Of a DNA stretch of 64,000 nt, positions 20,183 through 32,339 are shown in pieces. The stretch covers positions 7,674,501 to 7,738,500 of the forward strand of contig OX442318.1 in the NCBI GenBank assembly GCA_949358305.1, written 5' to 3'. How positions within the stretch are numbered: position 1 is the stretch's first letter; every line of letters begins with the position of its first letter. Source of the stretch: Strigamia acuminata (taxonomy: Eukaryota; Arthropoda; Chilopoda; Geophilomorpha; Linotaeniidae). A program made the position numbers and the translations under genes. The notes under the pieces were generated by a model. The model was not told the origin of the DNA and ran no database searches. It worked only from the letters and a program-made list of their open reading frames with translations.

Positions 20183-22104
20183 GGCTAGGCCAGGTTAGGT
20201 TAGGTTAAGGTTAGGTTTATTTCCGACATTTTTGAGTGTCATTTTCGGACTCAGGAGGAGGGTTTGTTTGGTAAGTAACGAAATTTTGAGCCCGTTCCGA
20301 AGCGGGCTCTATTCTAAAGTAACTCCCAAACTCCCGTTGGTTAGGCAAATCACAAGCTATTAGTAATCACATATACTGTAACTTTATCAGGTGTGCTTAA
20401 ATACCACACAATAGAAGTGAAACTTCTCGACTTAATAAAAATTATCCGAACTGTAAAGTGTTCTGTGCTTGTTTGTTCTGTTTGAAAATAGTGCTAACAA
20501 ATGAAGGGCATGATATTAGCTTCATTAATTGTCCTGTATTGTTTTTCCCCTTTTTTCACTGTTGCTAGTTGTATTGTTCGCCAAAAGAAGTTTCACTTAA
20601 AAAAAGCTTCCCTGTAATTCAGCTGGTTATAAAAATTTGCACTAGACAGCATTTGAGTTAACAAGTTAGCTCAACAGAATGTTACACAAATATTCAGTTA
20701 AAATTTTATTGAATTTCTCCTTTTATCCCCGAGATACGGGCATGGGATTCAACGTGATGCGTTTGTTAACTCAGAATGGAACTTTTACATATTCTGTACT
20801 CACCCACTTAGTCTTGACTTTATTTAACACTTTGTTTTTCTGGAATGAAATAAAACTTACGTAATAAAAGTCACAATCTATTATCTGTTGATCACCATCT
20901 TGTAATTATTATCTCCATGCGATAGCCGAAAATCTAAGCAAAAGAAAAGTTTGAAATAATAAATGGGATGTGTTTTTTGTCAGTTTGGTGACTTACAGCT
21001 TGAAACTTGTGCAATAGGCATCAAAGGGGAATCGTAATTTTGAACTGTAAGATTAATGCGTGATTTTCCCTGCAAAAGATGTGCTTATTTACTATAACCT
21101 AGGCATACTCACATATTTTACAGCATCGCTATAAAGTCATGTTCATCGACACCTGCCAGCTCCCATAAAATATTACACTGAACATACTCGTATAGCTGTT
21201 TAGTCCTACTCTTAACATAATTGCTATACTCCTGCGTTATTCTGGTTCATTCATCAAAAACAATATTCGATCTGCACATTGGTAAATGCACACGGACAAA
21301 TTTATAATGAGTATTGAGAGAAATAAAATTGACATAAATTTTTTCTTCTTTGAAATGCTCGTTAAACTGTTAACGAAGGGTGGTAAATCCTGTTGGTCTG
21401 CCATAGCGGTTCTGACAAGGCGGGAAAGATTTCTTTTTTGAAGTTGATAAATGTGGCCGACTGGTCGATTTCATTCATACCTATCCATTGTATATATGTT
21501 TTTTCATAGGCCTGGTAAAGTAATAATTAATTAAAAAACTGAAAAATAGAATAATAAAAATAATTCGATATAGTAAAAGCTAACAAATATTGTTTGAATT
21601 TCAATGATTTTATGTGTCCTTGCAGTTCCCCAAAATGTAGGTCAAACATCTCGGTTTGAATGAACAAAACGGGCAAGTTACATGACAACTTTTAAATGTG
21701 GTATTTGGTATGTTTTTCAAGCGCAAGAAGCATCACAATTTGTTATAAACCAAAGGAAGATATTATTTTTGTTTATAATTGGTGCCATTTTTAATAAGGG
21801 GTACGAAATTTTACGATCAGTCCGGCACTTTTACGCATGCACAGGTGTTTACATGTAGTCTGCAATGCGCAAAACACCCAAAATCTACCTCGTACAACTG
21901 GAATTTAATTTTCTGAACAACTGGTTTGTTTACGTGATCAGTTTTCCAAAAAAGTAAATATTTTGATTTTCAGTTTTATAGATAACTGAGTACATGTAAA
22001 CATGGTAAATCATTCCAGGCTTTCACAACATTTGAAACAAAGTCACTCGATAATTTCTCCCAATCAGCCTCATTTTCAAAATTCAAAACAACTTTCACTA
22101 GATG

Positions 22105-22119
22105 TCAGCAGATGGCGCA
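22105..22119 (+). promoter_or_regulatory. Single CTCF-like motif
   Basis: CAGCAGATGGCGCAA resembles the core seen three times at 11.14-11.23 kb. It is isolated; low information on its own. Confidence 0.2.
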
Positions 22120-25100
22120 ATTGATCGCAGGAAAGCCACTTCGTGTGTGTTGACAATCTGACAATCTCCATTTCATCGCTTAAGTGTACGCAGCATCTAT
22201 TAAATAAAAACGTCTGAGTAAACAAACAAATAAAAAATAAAAACAAAAATAAATTGAAGTAGCAAATACACTTCTCTGCCTTTGAAATCCTCCATCCGTC
22301 AAATGCCGAACAAAAAAGGACGCAGCAATTACACAAAAAGGCATATTTTACTCCGCTTGTCTATGTAAAAGCTTTTAGCAAAATCGGACGCACTCAGAGC
22401 CGTATGTTTCAGTTGGGAGTTACCAAAGCGGCCGTATATGCGTGAAAAATCCCTCCAAGCGAGACACCTCAACTCGCTCAGAAATCAATTACAGGATTTG
22501 CTACAAGATAAAAAAAAAAAGGTAGTGAAAGTAGGGAAATATACATCTTTTTCTCTCCCTCGCACACCCGTAAACCGCACTTCAATCTTGAAAAACTGGC
22601 GCGACATAAATTGCACTAAACCCGAGTAGCGCGGATGCCGAAAAAAGACAGACTTGGGCAACGTAACTAATAGTCATTTTGGGGATAGTTTTTGAAGTAA
22701 GAAAAATAGGTAGGAGAAACAATAGGTGCATTCGAAGTTTATGTTTTAGTAAATTAGTTTTCGTTTTTGGGTCTGTTTGTAGTTTAGCTTTTGGGTTTTA
22801 CGGTAATTACCGTAAATGTGACTTTACAAAGCTTAAAGTTCAAATTTACATTAACTTTTCGGCAATTAAAAGACGTTTAAAGCCGCAATTTTTTTTTCCA
22901 GTGTAAACGGCAATGATTATAAAATTTTGGTTACTTTTTCGACACAATTTTTCACACGTTTGACCACTGAATAAAAACACTTGAAAACCACTTTGGCTGT
23001 GATTTCTGTTGTTGCAGTTGTTGGATGATGCTTTACGGCTATTTTTCGTGTCAATTCTGATCACAGAAACACTAAAAACAACACAAACAAACGTCGAATG
23101 CACCTAATAAAACATCAATGCAGATGTCCTTTTGGGCAGATGGGACTTGATTGTTAAATCAACTGTCTACAAATATCTAAAAAGCAAAAAAAAGGTAATA
23201 AAAAAGCATCTAAAATTATGTAAATTTGTGCTACCACGAGGAAAAAAGAAGAAGAAATAATCAGCCTATTTACCCAATTTGAATTATCAAGTGACATTTT
23301 CCAGTCGAGTTAATGCAACAATCTTTTAACCGCAAATCGATCTAAAAAAGAACAAAGAAAAAATAATGCAAAAAAAAAATACTCCGTAATAAATTTAAAA
23401 AAAAAATAAATACACGAAAAAAAAAGTATATTAAAAAATTAATCGATGTGGAAAAAAACATTTTTCAATTTACCAGTTTATGCAGAAGCACAATATTAAA
23501 GAAGCCGAAGGAAAATAAATAAAAGTAAGAAACATACATTCCATCCAACTGAAAGATACAGAAAAAAAAGATGTAATCGTATCGTTTGCTCGGGAAGATG
23601 ATTCGATCACGACACAACTGATAGCGAGTTTCATTTGTAGAGTCGCTGTTTTCTTGCTTCGACTTGGAAAATATAAAATGTTTACTTTTAACCTCACATC
23701 CATTTGCAGGTTTGCGGCGAATTGCTGCGCAGTTGACCTCGCGTTCCGCACAGTACTTGAATTTGCACTTCACCGACTCCACTCGGGCTTTTCAGGATGA
23801 AATGAAAATACATTTTAAATTTTATTTATTTATTTATACAAACCATTTATTAAAATCAATAGCCCTGGAAAACTCTCTAAACAGTCTAAACGCCGCATCC
23901 CTTTGCTTTGCTTAAAACACAGAAAAAAAAAAATATATAAATGTATAAGAAAAAAAAAATAAAAACAAAGACGAAACAAGTTAGTTTTTCCATTCCTTCA
24001 TCTCTTTTTATTATGAAACTCGAATGCAATACTTGTTTAACGCTTAGAACGTAGCAAAACAGTAGAATCGCGCAACAAAATTGTTCTTTTTCAGAGAGAA
24101 AATTTAATAAGCGGCTAAAATGAAACTTGCTGCGACATGAATACATTCGAGCAATTCTGAAAGGTATTTGAGCAGAAGGCATACTTCCAATTTTTCCTTT
24201 CCTGACAATGGAGAGAATGAAAATTGAGATGTCATCGGGGGAATAAAAGAGAATACGCGCACATACACACACAGCTTTCATTTCCAACATGCCCTATTGA
24301 ACTGCAAAAGCTTACTGCACTTCAAAATTGAATGTTTTTTCCCTCGTCCTACATATATCAAACATATTCCCCATTGTGTCTGCGATAACATCAATTAACT
24401 AAATTTTAGAATAAAAAAAAATAAAAAAAAATTATAAAATTTTTTTAAAAATTTTTTTTATCTTGAATGTTGTCTGTTATTAGGAAGAATATCGAAGCAA
24501 ATGGAGAGTGTGATGTTAGGATCGAATTTGGAAGCTCAGCCACTCGTGTCTTTTGATCTAACGTGTAATTAACGAGAGGGGACACGACGAGCTCACTTAA
24601 TGAGCAATGCGACGTGCATTTTATCACGATAACACTCTTTTCTTATTTTTTCCCCCTTTTCTATTCTTTTCTCCTCCTTTTTTCATCGCAATAAAATGTA
24701 ACTCGAGCTTAATAAGCCTTGTCAGATGAATACATTCGTTTCATCGAGTGATAAAGGGAATTAACAAACTTCCAAATTAACATAGCAAATGGGCTGATAA
24801 CTAATTTAAAAATAATTTCTAAAAAAAAAAAAAAGAAAATAAAAAAAAAATGAATGTTGCTAATACTTTATTCCGGCTCGTCCTCTTCGCACCCGCTCGA
24901 TGTTGTTGGCGTGAAACTAGAAAAATAAAAATATTTATTTAAAAAAAAAAAAAAATCACTTTTTAATTTATAAACTCACCTAGACATGAAATTGCATTTT
25001 TCCCAGACCTTTCGGTGAAAAATTGCTAATACGAAATTGATGAAGGAGTCCACATCACAAATTAATGATATCCTATTAAATCTACATTAAATTTTAAAAC

Positions 25101-27004
25101 TTCCCAATATTTAAAAAAAAGATTTTTTTTTTTTTAAATTCATATATTGAAAAATAGTCAGTTTCCATCCAAGTGATATTTCATATAGAGACACCGCGAT
25201 GAATAAAACAAATATTTTGCTCGTCCAGTTTAAGGACGAGGAGGCAAAGAGAAAATTTGAAATATTTACTATTGTCGGAAATGCCGAGAACTTTTGTTAT
25301 ACATTAAAAAAACCAGCATAGTCCTGTAGTGGCAAGTGACAAATGTGCTTGAAATGGAATTCTATCCAATGCAGGGCTACTACTCTCTCTCTCTGTGTTT
25401 TCTCTCTCTCTCTCCATTTTTTTTTTAATATTTGTGAAACATGTTAAAAGCATTTCGTTGTTGCAAGACATACGCTATAAACAACGCTTGCAGTCAACAT
25501 TTTATTTATATTTATAAGTATGTAAGCAGATAGTAGTCGACAACTACTTTGAAATTACAAAAAAGAAAAATTTTTTTTAAACAAAATTTATAGAAATTCT
25601 CGAGTTTCAGCGGCGAATTTAATTTTTCACTCCGAATTTACGAGTAATTTTTCAAATATTTTCATAATTTGAATCGAGTTGTTTGTGCCAAGTTGTTGTC
25701 GCATATTTTTACTTTTACTTTATGACGGCCCATAGGCAAGCAGATTAGGAGGCAAGTTTGCGAGTATAATTTGCCAAGAGTACGCAAGATTACTGGAATA
25801 TATTAAGCACCATGCAATAAACTTACTTTATTTCATTAGGATGCAAATGCAAACAGCTTGAGGGCAGCGCACTAAATTGCGCACAATTCAATTATCGCCG
25901 TGATGGATGCAAAATGTGCGCGATCAAAAGCCGCATTAAACAATTGAACATCGCAGGAAAAGAATTCCTTGAAAAATGAATTGGATCCTACTTGAGACAT
26001 TTAAAAATCCTATTTACATAAAACCCGTTTCCTCAACATTCCCCCACCACTACTGCAGCTGTTGCACGCGACTAAAAGTATTCTCACGCCTCGTCTGACC
26101 GACTAACCAAATTACCTCCGCGTACAAAGCTGCTCCAACCAATTACACATAAAAAAAAAATACAAAAAAAATGTAAATAGTCAAATTATATTTTTTTTCC
26201 TTCTTCCCTCTCGACTAGGAAGGTCTTTATCGCTCAGTCTATCACGTTAATGCAGTTGGGCGCAGTATCTTTAGCATTAAATCCAGGGATGGACGTCGGT
26301 TACAAAGATCTCTATAGTCGATAACGAGTAGCCGAGGATAGTGATTTAAAGAGAGGCGATTGCATCTTGGTTCGGCTTCTCCGCTGAGCTCTCCAAAGTG
26401 AAGACTTCATCATACGTGGGCGGGTTGGCAAAAAACGCGCAGTGTTTACAATTACTGCGCTTTTTTAATAGAGATGACAAACTTTATCCATTTGCAAGAA
26501 TTAGGGAAAGTAAACTGCTATAAAAAGTGAGTGAGTGAGACGTTCATAACTGGTGAAACGACTTATCCCTCATTTATAGCCGTTCATTCGCAAACGTATG
26601 TAAATTCAACACGCCCACAAGCAGCCAAAACTCGCCATTCTTTGTCGTTTCGGATGCCGCTGCAGCAGATATCAAAAATAATTGGAAAAACGCCAGGAAA
26701 AATAAAAATAAAAATATTGGTCCTACAACTTTTTTTTTTCTTTTTTTTTTTAAAAAAAAAAAAATTTCACTCACTAAAAACATTATAGCGAGTGTGTGTT
26801 CTCTAAAAGCACACATCCATTGTCGTAACTCAAGTTCACGAGTCCAAGAAATAAACGTTTCGACATTGTCTTAGTCAATCACGTCACGTCAACTTCCTTC
26901 TATTTCCCTCGAGTAGTCCGACTAGTACCCGAAAATCATAAATTCGATCCAACATAAAACCCTGCGCCTTTTTTTCCATTGATTTTATATTGATTGCGAG
27001 TTTA

Positions 27005-27360
27005 ATTCTTACTTATGGTCCGAGGGGCCCCTATAACAACCATTTTTTGGGGCCCTAATTAAAATTTTAAAGAAATTCAAAAAAATTTATTCGGGGCCCT
27101 TCTGAAAACCCTTTTTTGGGTTCCAAATTTAAAATTAAAAAAAAAATTATTGGGGCCCCCCGCCGCCGTTTGGGGCCCGTCTCCTAATTCTGCAAAAAAA
27201 AGCCATTTTCCCATTGATTTTATATTGAATGCGCGTTTAATTATTAATGGTCTTTCTCGCGGCCATTTTTTGGGGCCCTAATTAAAATTTTAATTTTTTT
27301 AAAATAAAAAATTATACAAGGGGCCCCAAACCGCCTTCTGGGGCACTTCTACTTATGTTC
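27005..27360. repeat. GGGGCCC-family repeat, two or three degenerate copies
   Basis: The block TTTTTTGGGGCCCTAATTAA occurs at 27,042 and again near 27,268, with CCATTGATTTTATATTGA repeated just before each (26,978 and 27,213). A tandem duplication of about 230 bp. Confidence 0.6.
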
Positions 27361-29019
27361 CTGAGCAGAAAGACCGAAAAAATCATTAATAACTGTTTTA
27401 TAACATCTGTTATGTGAATATTGATTGACCACAAGCAACATTGGCAGGTTCTAACTTTTAATTCTATCACTAATTAAATTTTAATTTAAAAAAAAAAAAA
27501 AAAAAAATAGAGAGTAAGAAGAAGGGAGGGTGAAGAGCAGAAAAAAAAGCAATAGATTCCTACATCCAGAGATAGTGGTGCAAGAAGGAGAAGCAGAAGA
27601 GAGAAAAAAAAGGGGCCAGTTTGAAAATAAGTAGGAAGAAAGTCTCACTTTTATTAGAACATAAAACCCATGAGCTGAGACATTGGATGTGGGTGTGAGT
27701 CTGCTTCATAGATGACTGCTCTAGATTCCCACTCGCTCGGATGGGGATACCATATCACTCCCTTTTTCTATCCCAGATGCAATCACACACGAAAAATATT
27801 GGTCAAATCTTTTTCCATAACAAAATCCAACATGTAACCACACTTTTATCAACACTGCGCGTTTAAAAATTATTCCCGAGGTAAAGTGAAAGCAGCTGTG
27901 ACTGCATAATTAATGAGCAACCCACAGTTTAAAGTAATGAATCTATTTTGGCTCCTTTAATGCCTTTTTAGTCTAGCAATGTGTGAAACTACAATTAATT
28001 TTAATTTCATCAAACGGTAAAACGCTCAAATTAGCAGGTGTTGCGTATTTATCACCTTAATCACACAAAACAACTCCAAACATTAAAACTACTTTTTACC
28101 AACCGTCTTCGAGGAGGACACTTTTTTTCCCTTTTCCTACAAACAACAGTTAGAGATGGGATGTTGAACAAGCCGTGGACCGTAAACAACAAGAAATATA
28201 AAGAAAAGTTAAGTCTTATTTCAAGAAAAAGTTTGTTTTTATTTTTATTTTTATTTTTTTTATATGTTTGTCGGATTGAGTTTTAATCGCGGAGCAAATT
28301 ATATTCGTTGTTGAGTACTCGGGCAATAAAAATAAATGTTAAAGTGCTTTTACATGGTTGGCAGTTTCTACATAGCAGTCTCAACTCTGAAAAGTATCGA
28401 TCTCGAAAAGTGCACCTGCGGGAACAGTTTTTTGGTGTTCAAGTGCTACGGTGTTGGGTGTTGAGTAGCGAACCTAATGCTATTCTCAAAGCACTAAAAA
28501 TTTTAAAGATGACGGAAACGGAAAAACATGTAAAAATATTTGACAAATAAATTTCTTATCAAATGAATTTCCTCCCAAGTAGCGAGTACGCTGTCGAACG
28601 TATCTACGAGGTAGGCTAGTCGCGTTACACGTCGTACGTGCGCTGCAACGTGAATGACAACAACATCTGCTCGCATCTGACCCACGTAATAAACACTCGC
28701 TCGCTTTATAGACTGATCGCTCGTTCGGCATTAATTAGGGATACAAGCGCATTTCTATTCTTTCAAACTCACTGGTCTATAAACTAGGCCTCAATCTTTG
28801 TTCAAAACATTACAGGCCGCGATGCTCAGCTTCCTCTCGCGTCTGACATGTTTATTTCTGTCGTGTTCACATAAGAGTTCTTTGCTGACTTTTATCATTC
28901 TTGCTAATGGATATTCTCTATTCTCCTACAACAGTTTGCTCTTCCTGTTTTTTACCATTCAAACATTTTTCTCCCTTTTTATCTCGCAAAATATACAATA
29001 CTTATACAACTCCAATCAG

Positions 29020-29815
29020 GACCGTTTCAAGGGGACACGTGCCCCGAGCCCCCTTCGTACACGTCTATATTCATTTTTCACATCGAATACAATTTTTTTT
29101 ACGCCCGAAAACAAATTATTTCGTCTAAAAATGAATTTATTGTCGCCTAAAAATGCACAATTTCGTCTAAAAATGCATTATTTCGTCAAAAAATGAACAA
29201 TTTCGTCAAAAAATGCATTTATTATCGTCTAAAATGTGCTATTTTCGTATAAAATATATTATTTTCGTCAAAAATGTATTATTTTTGTCTAAAAATACAT
29301 TATTTTCGTCAAAAAATGAACAATTTCGTCTAAAAATGCATTATTTCGTCAAAAAATAAACAATTTCGTCAAAAAATGCTTTATTTCGTCAAAAATTTCA
29401 TTATTTTGTCAAAAATTTCATTATTTTGTCAAAAATTTCATTATTTTGTCAAAAATTTCATTATTTTGTCAAAAATTTCATTATTTTGTCAAAAATTTCA
29501 TTATTTTGTCAAAAATTTCATTATTTTGTCAAAAGTTTCATTATTTCTTCAAAAAATGCATTATTTCGTCGGAAAATGCATTTATTATCGTCTAAAATGT
29601 GCTATTTTCGTATAAAATATATTATTTTCGTCAAAAATATATTATTTTCGTCAAAAATATATTATTTTCGTCTAAAAATGCATTATTTTCGTCTAATAAT
29701 GCACTATTTAGCCTACAAATGCTTTAATTTTCGCCTAAAAAGTGCATTTCAGCACTAATAAGTCATTTCAGAATTTTCACGAGTCCCCCGTCTTAAGTGC
29801 CTTGATAAACCGTGT
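29020..29815. mobile_element. Element with internal AAAATGCATTATTTCGTC array
   Basis: The left GGACCGTTTCAAGGGGACAC and the right CTTGATAAACCGTGTCC are imperfect inverse ends. Next to them are CCCCGAGCCCCC and GAGTCCCCCG. The interior is almost wholly a minisatellite. Short plus-strand frames (NFIILSKISLFCQKF-like) are repeat artefacts. Confidence 0.55.
29100..29760. repeat. 19-21-bp minisatellite, AAAATGCATTATTTCGTC
   Basis: About 30 copies. The homogenised central block, about 29,380-29,535, is AAAAATTTCATTATTTTGTC. The edges keep AAAATGCATTATTTCGTC variants. Confidence 0.95.
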
Positions 29816-32241
29816 CCAATTGATTTAAAGACATTTCCTACAGTAGTCTTTCTCACTAATATTAACGAATCTAAATAATAAATCAGCTAAGCAAATGTTA
29901 TCTAAATTTTTAATTTCCACTCTGAGCTTTGGGCGGTACTTAGCTTTCGCGTAAACATTGCACATATCTGCTAATCAATGTTCGTATACGAGAAAATGGA
30001 GATTTCAGATTTCACGTCTCATTTTGTGGGGAAGGATTTGATGGAGATGTGTCGTCCGAATAATGAGGCCGGCTTCATCGTTCCCCTCAATCGATGAAAA
30101 GAGGGGTTATTTTTCAGTGCACACGACCTATTGATTCCATTTGCTTGTAATACAACCCCGAAAATATAACTCCAAAAAAATATTTACTTTTCTTAACCAC
30201 CAAAACTATATTTAAAAATATATCGCCAAATTAATTAATTATTATTTGTCAAATAATAATAATATTTCCTAATTCATTTTAGAGAACGAAAAAATCTCGC
30301 AAAAATGCGTCACAAAACGCATTCTCGTGAAATGTACGGTAATAAAATATAATTTCAATCTATTTTTCAAGCATACGGAATAACAAATAAAATTCCTCTT
30401 ATTTATTATTTTTCCATTCTCCATCAGCGATGAATCATTATTTTTTTTCTCGACTATTTCGGCCAATAAACGAAAACACTATTTTTGTTTTATCGATTTC
30501 CTCGCATGTTTTCAGGCAATGCAATATTCTCGTTCGGCTCTTATTACCGAGTAAAAGTCTCGTCGCTCATTTCCATTTAACTGCAAGCAGCACAAATACT
30601 CCACCTTCATTTTCTGATCCAAAAAATAAACCTGTGTAAACTTTCCCATAGTCGAAGCCATTAATCGACCAGCCTCCACTTCATCTGAGCTTGTTTACAC
30701 GTCTAATGCACAACCCGTACCCATTTTTTAATTGCATTTTTCCATTTCTCCACACAAAAAAAAAAACACAAACAAACAAACGAAAAATAAAATAAAAAGC
30801 AAAATCTTTCAATCTGGTGCGCTTTACAATAGACAGCAATTCGATCGGCAAGTGAAATGACCAGAAGGCGCACCTCACTCACCAGGGAAATGAACCTATT
30901 GGGCAGCTAGCGATAAAGCGGCTAAAAAATGGATACCCTACGTGTGTTGCATCGAGACCAATTCAAAGCAACAGTTTCAACTTACAACTAATGTCATCAC
31001 TATTTTTCTTTATCCTTTTGCAATCGATTCAACATCATTATCTTGGCAGTAAATGAATCTACGTGAGCCAATAACAAATTGGCCGACGCCCAATTCAAAT
31101 ATCATTAACCCACAACTCGCCAAATATATATTATATCCAAAATGCGGTATATGTCTTTTTTTGCGACCGGTCGCTCGGGATAATTGTGTAATTATGTGTC
31201 GATTACTCGGTTTCTCGGTAGATGCATTAGAAAATTAAAAGCGGTACGCCGAAAGGCCGAAGCAATTAAATTTTTAATTTTTCGATGTTTCTGTTATCAG
31301 AAATAATTAATTTTTGGGGTTTTTGGTTTTTATTTTTATTTATTTTAGTTTTAGTAAATTTTAATGCACGTACTTATGGACATTTGTTATAGAAAAATGG
31401 TACAGTCAACTTACTTGACATTAAAAAAAAAAATTCTTTTTTTTTTTTAAACAAAAAATATTTTAAGTAGCAACGTGAAAATGTCTAAAACGTTACGTTT
31501 AAGTAAACAATATCTACTCGATATACAACGTAAAAATTAAAAATTAAAAATTAAAAAAAAAATCATTTTTTTCCATTTGTCCAATAACTATTCTGTAAAA
31601 ACCTTTGGTATAATAACACTTTTGACTAGAATGCGTAGTAAAAATCCAAACAAATTGCTTTTCTGTGACAAAAAGAACCGAAATAACTTTTTTTTCCATC
31701 AAGGACATTAGTCAATTCTCATTTCTCAAAATAAAAAAAAAAATTAAAATTAAAAAAATTTAGAAAAAATTAAAAATAAAAAAAAATTAAACAAAAAAAA
31801 AAAAAAATTTTCTGACTAGTTCCACTTAAACAAAACATTTATCACGACTAACTCACCCGAGTCTAAAAAAGTAATAAAATTGCATTTCAACACAATAATA
31901 GGAGTTCAACACACGATCTTTCGAGGTCACACGTCAGTCAATCAGAAGCACCACACGGCACTCACAAATAAAAACTTGGAACGGTCGATTTCTTTTTTTT
32001 TTTAAGTTTTTGTTCTTTTTCTCTTTCTTTCATTTCTTTCAAACTGTGTACGATAAAAACACTTGGTTGCGACGAATCACTAAACGAATTTTTTTTTTTT
32101 TTTTCAATTCTTTTTTAAATATTTTTTTTTTTAATTTTTTTCTTTTTCTTAATCACTAATTGCCTTGGGCAGACTGCTAGTGAATGGAATCCCGAGTGTT
32201 TATGTAACGAAAAATGGAAAACACTTTTTCTTCTAGCACCG
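29816..32241. other. 3' flank / probable 3' UTR side of the Beat gene
   Basis: A+T-rich, with dense poly-A/poly-T at 31.4-32.15 kb. Minus-strand AATAAA (TTTATT on plus) occurs near 31,335. No coding exons seen. Confidence 0.4.
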
Positions 32242-32339
32242 TCACCGATGCAAAACCGAAACGGAATGAATTAAGGCCACCAACCACCACAGCATCATGT
32301 TTGCAGCCGCCACTTGCATCACACCACTGGTCGGCTTGA
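32242..32339 (-). CDS. Beat-like gene last exon: hydrophobic C-terminal tail and stop
   Basis: The acceptor TTTTGTTTTGCAG is strong. The 98-nt exon encodes VKPTSGVMQVAAAN, then MMLWWLVALIHSVSVLHR and TGA. It begins with the two bases needed to complete the codon left open by exon 5. A polar stretch with small residues followed by about 16 hydrophobic residues at the very C terminus resembles a GPI-attachment signal. A single-pass membrane anchor with almost no cytoplasmic tail is the alternative. Confidence 0.75.

Larger units (their letters stand above)
19414..20327. mobile_element. 914-bp inverted-repeat element with internal satellites, 7-bp target duplication
   Basis: The ends are imperfect inverted repeats of about 100 bp. 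The left begins GGGTGTACTTTAGAATAG; the right ends CTATTCTAAAGTAACTCCC. Inner TIR parts include a matching CTCCTGAGTCC / GGACTCAGGAG pair and the AAGTAACGAAATTTTG block. AAACTCC flanks both sides (19,407-19,413 and 20,328-20,334). There is no coding capacity, so it is a non-autonomous DNA element. It lies inside the decayed channel copy, so it arrived after or during decay. Confidence 0.75.
18927..21488 (-). pseudogene. Decayed duplicate of the two-domain DEG/ENaC unit
   Basis: Remnants in the right order: a domain 1-type N-terminal exon at about 21,238-21,488; exon GKSRINLTVQNYDS at 20,997-21,069; a piece at about 20,880-20,933 (SHGDNNYKMVI then stop); then domain 2-type exons at 19,247-19,331 (YENINRVMEYANISELSTVF), 19,084-19,184 (DHPYASNQNIILYAK) and 18,927-19,021 (FLPQNQFFHTKHLFY). 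Lesions: TGA at codon 6, TAA after MNEPE, an early stop in exon 3, and a 95-nt exon where 99 is expected. The central part with TM2 of domain 1 and TM1 of domain 2 is absent, and a 914-bp element sits there. Both exon classes being present shows that the two-domain unit was duplicated as a whole. I could not find its last exons in 18.2-18.9 kb. Confidence 0.7.
21489..29019. other. Long region with no recognisable gene
   Basis: Low in repeats compared with the rest and A+T-rich, with many A and T runs and a (CT)n tract at 25,384-25,413. An exon-like piece at about 23,700-23,790 (minus; SVKCKFKYCAEREVNCAAIR) has possible splice sites, but I cannot identify it. The region could hold regulatory DNA or exons of an unseen gene. 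Confidence 0.4.
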
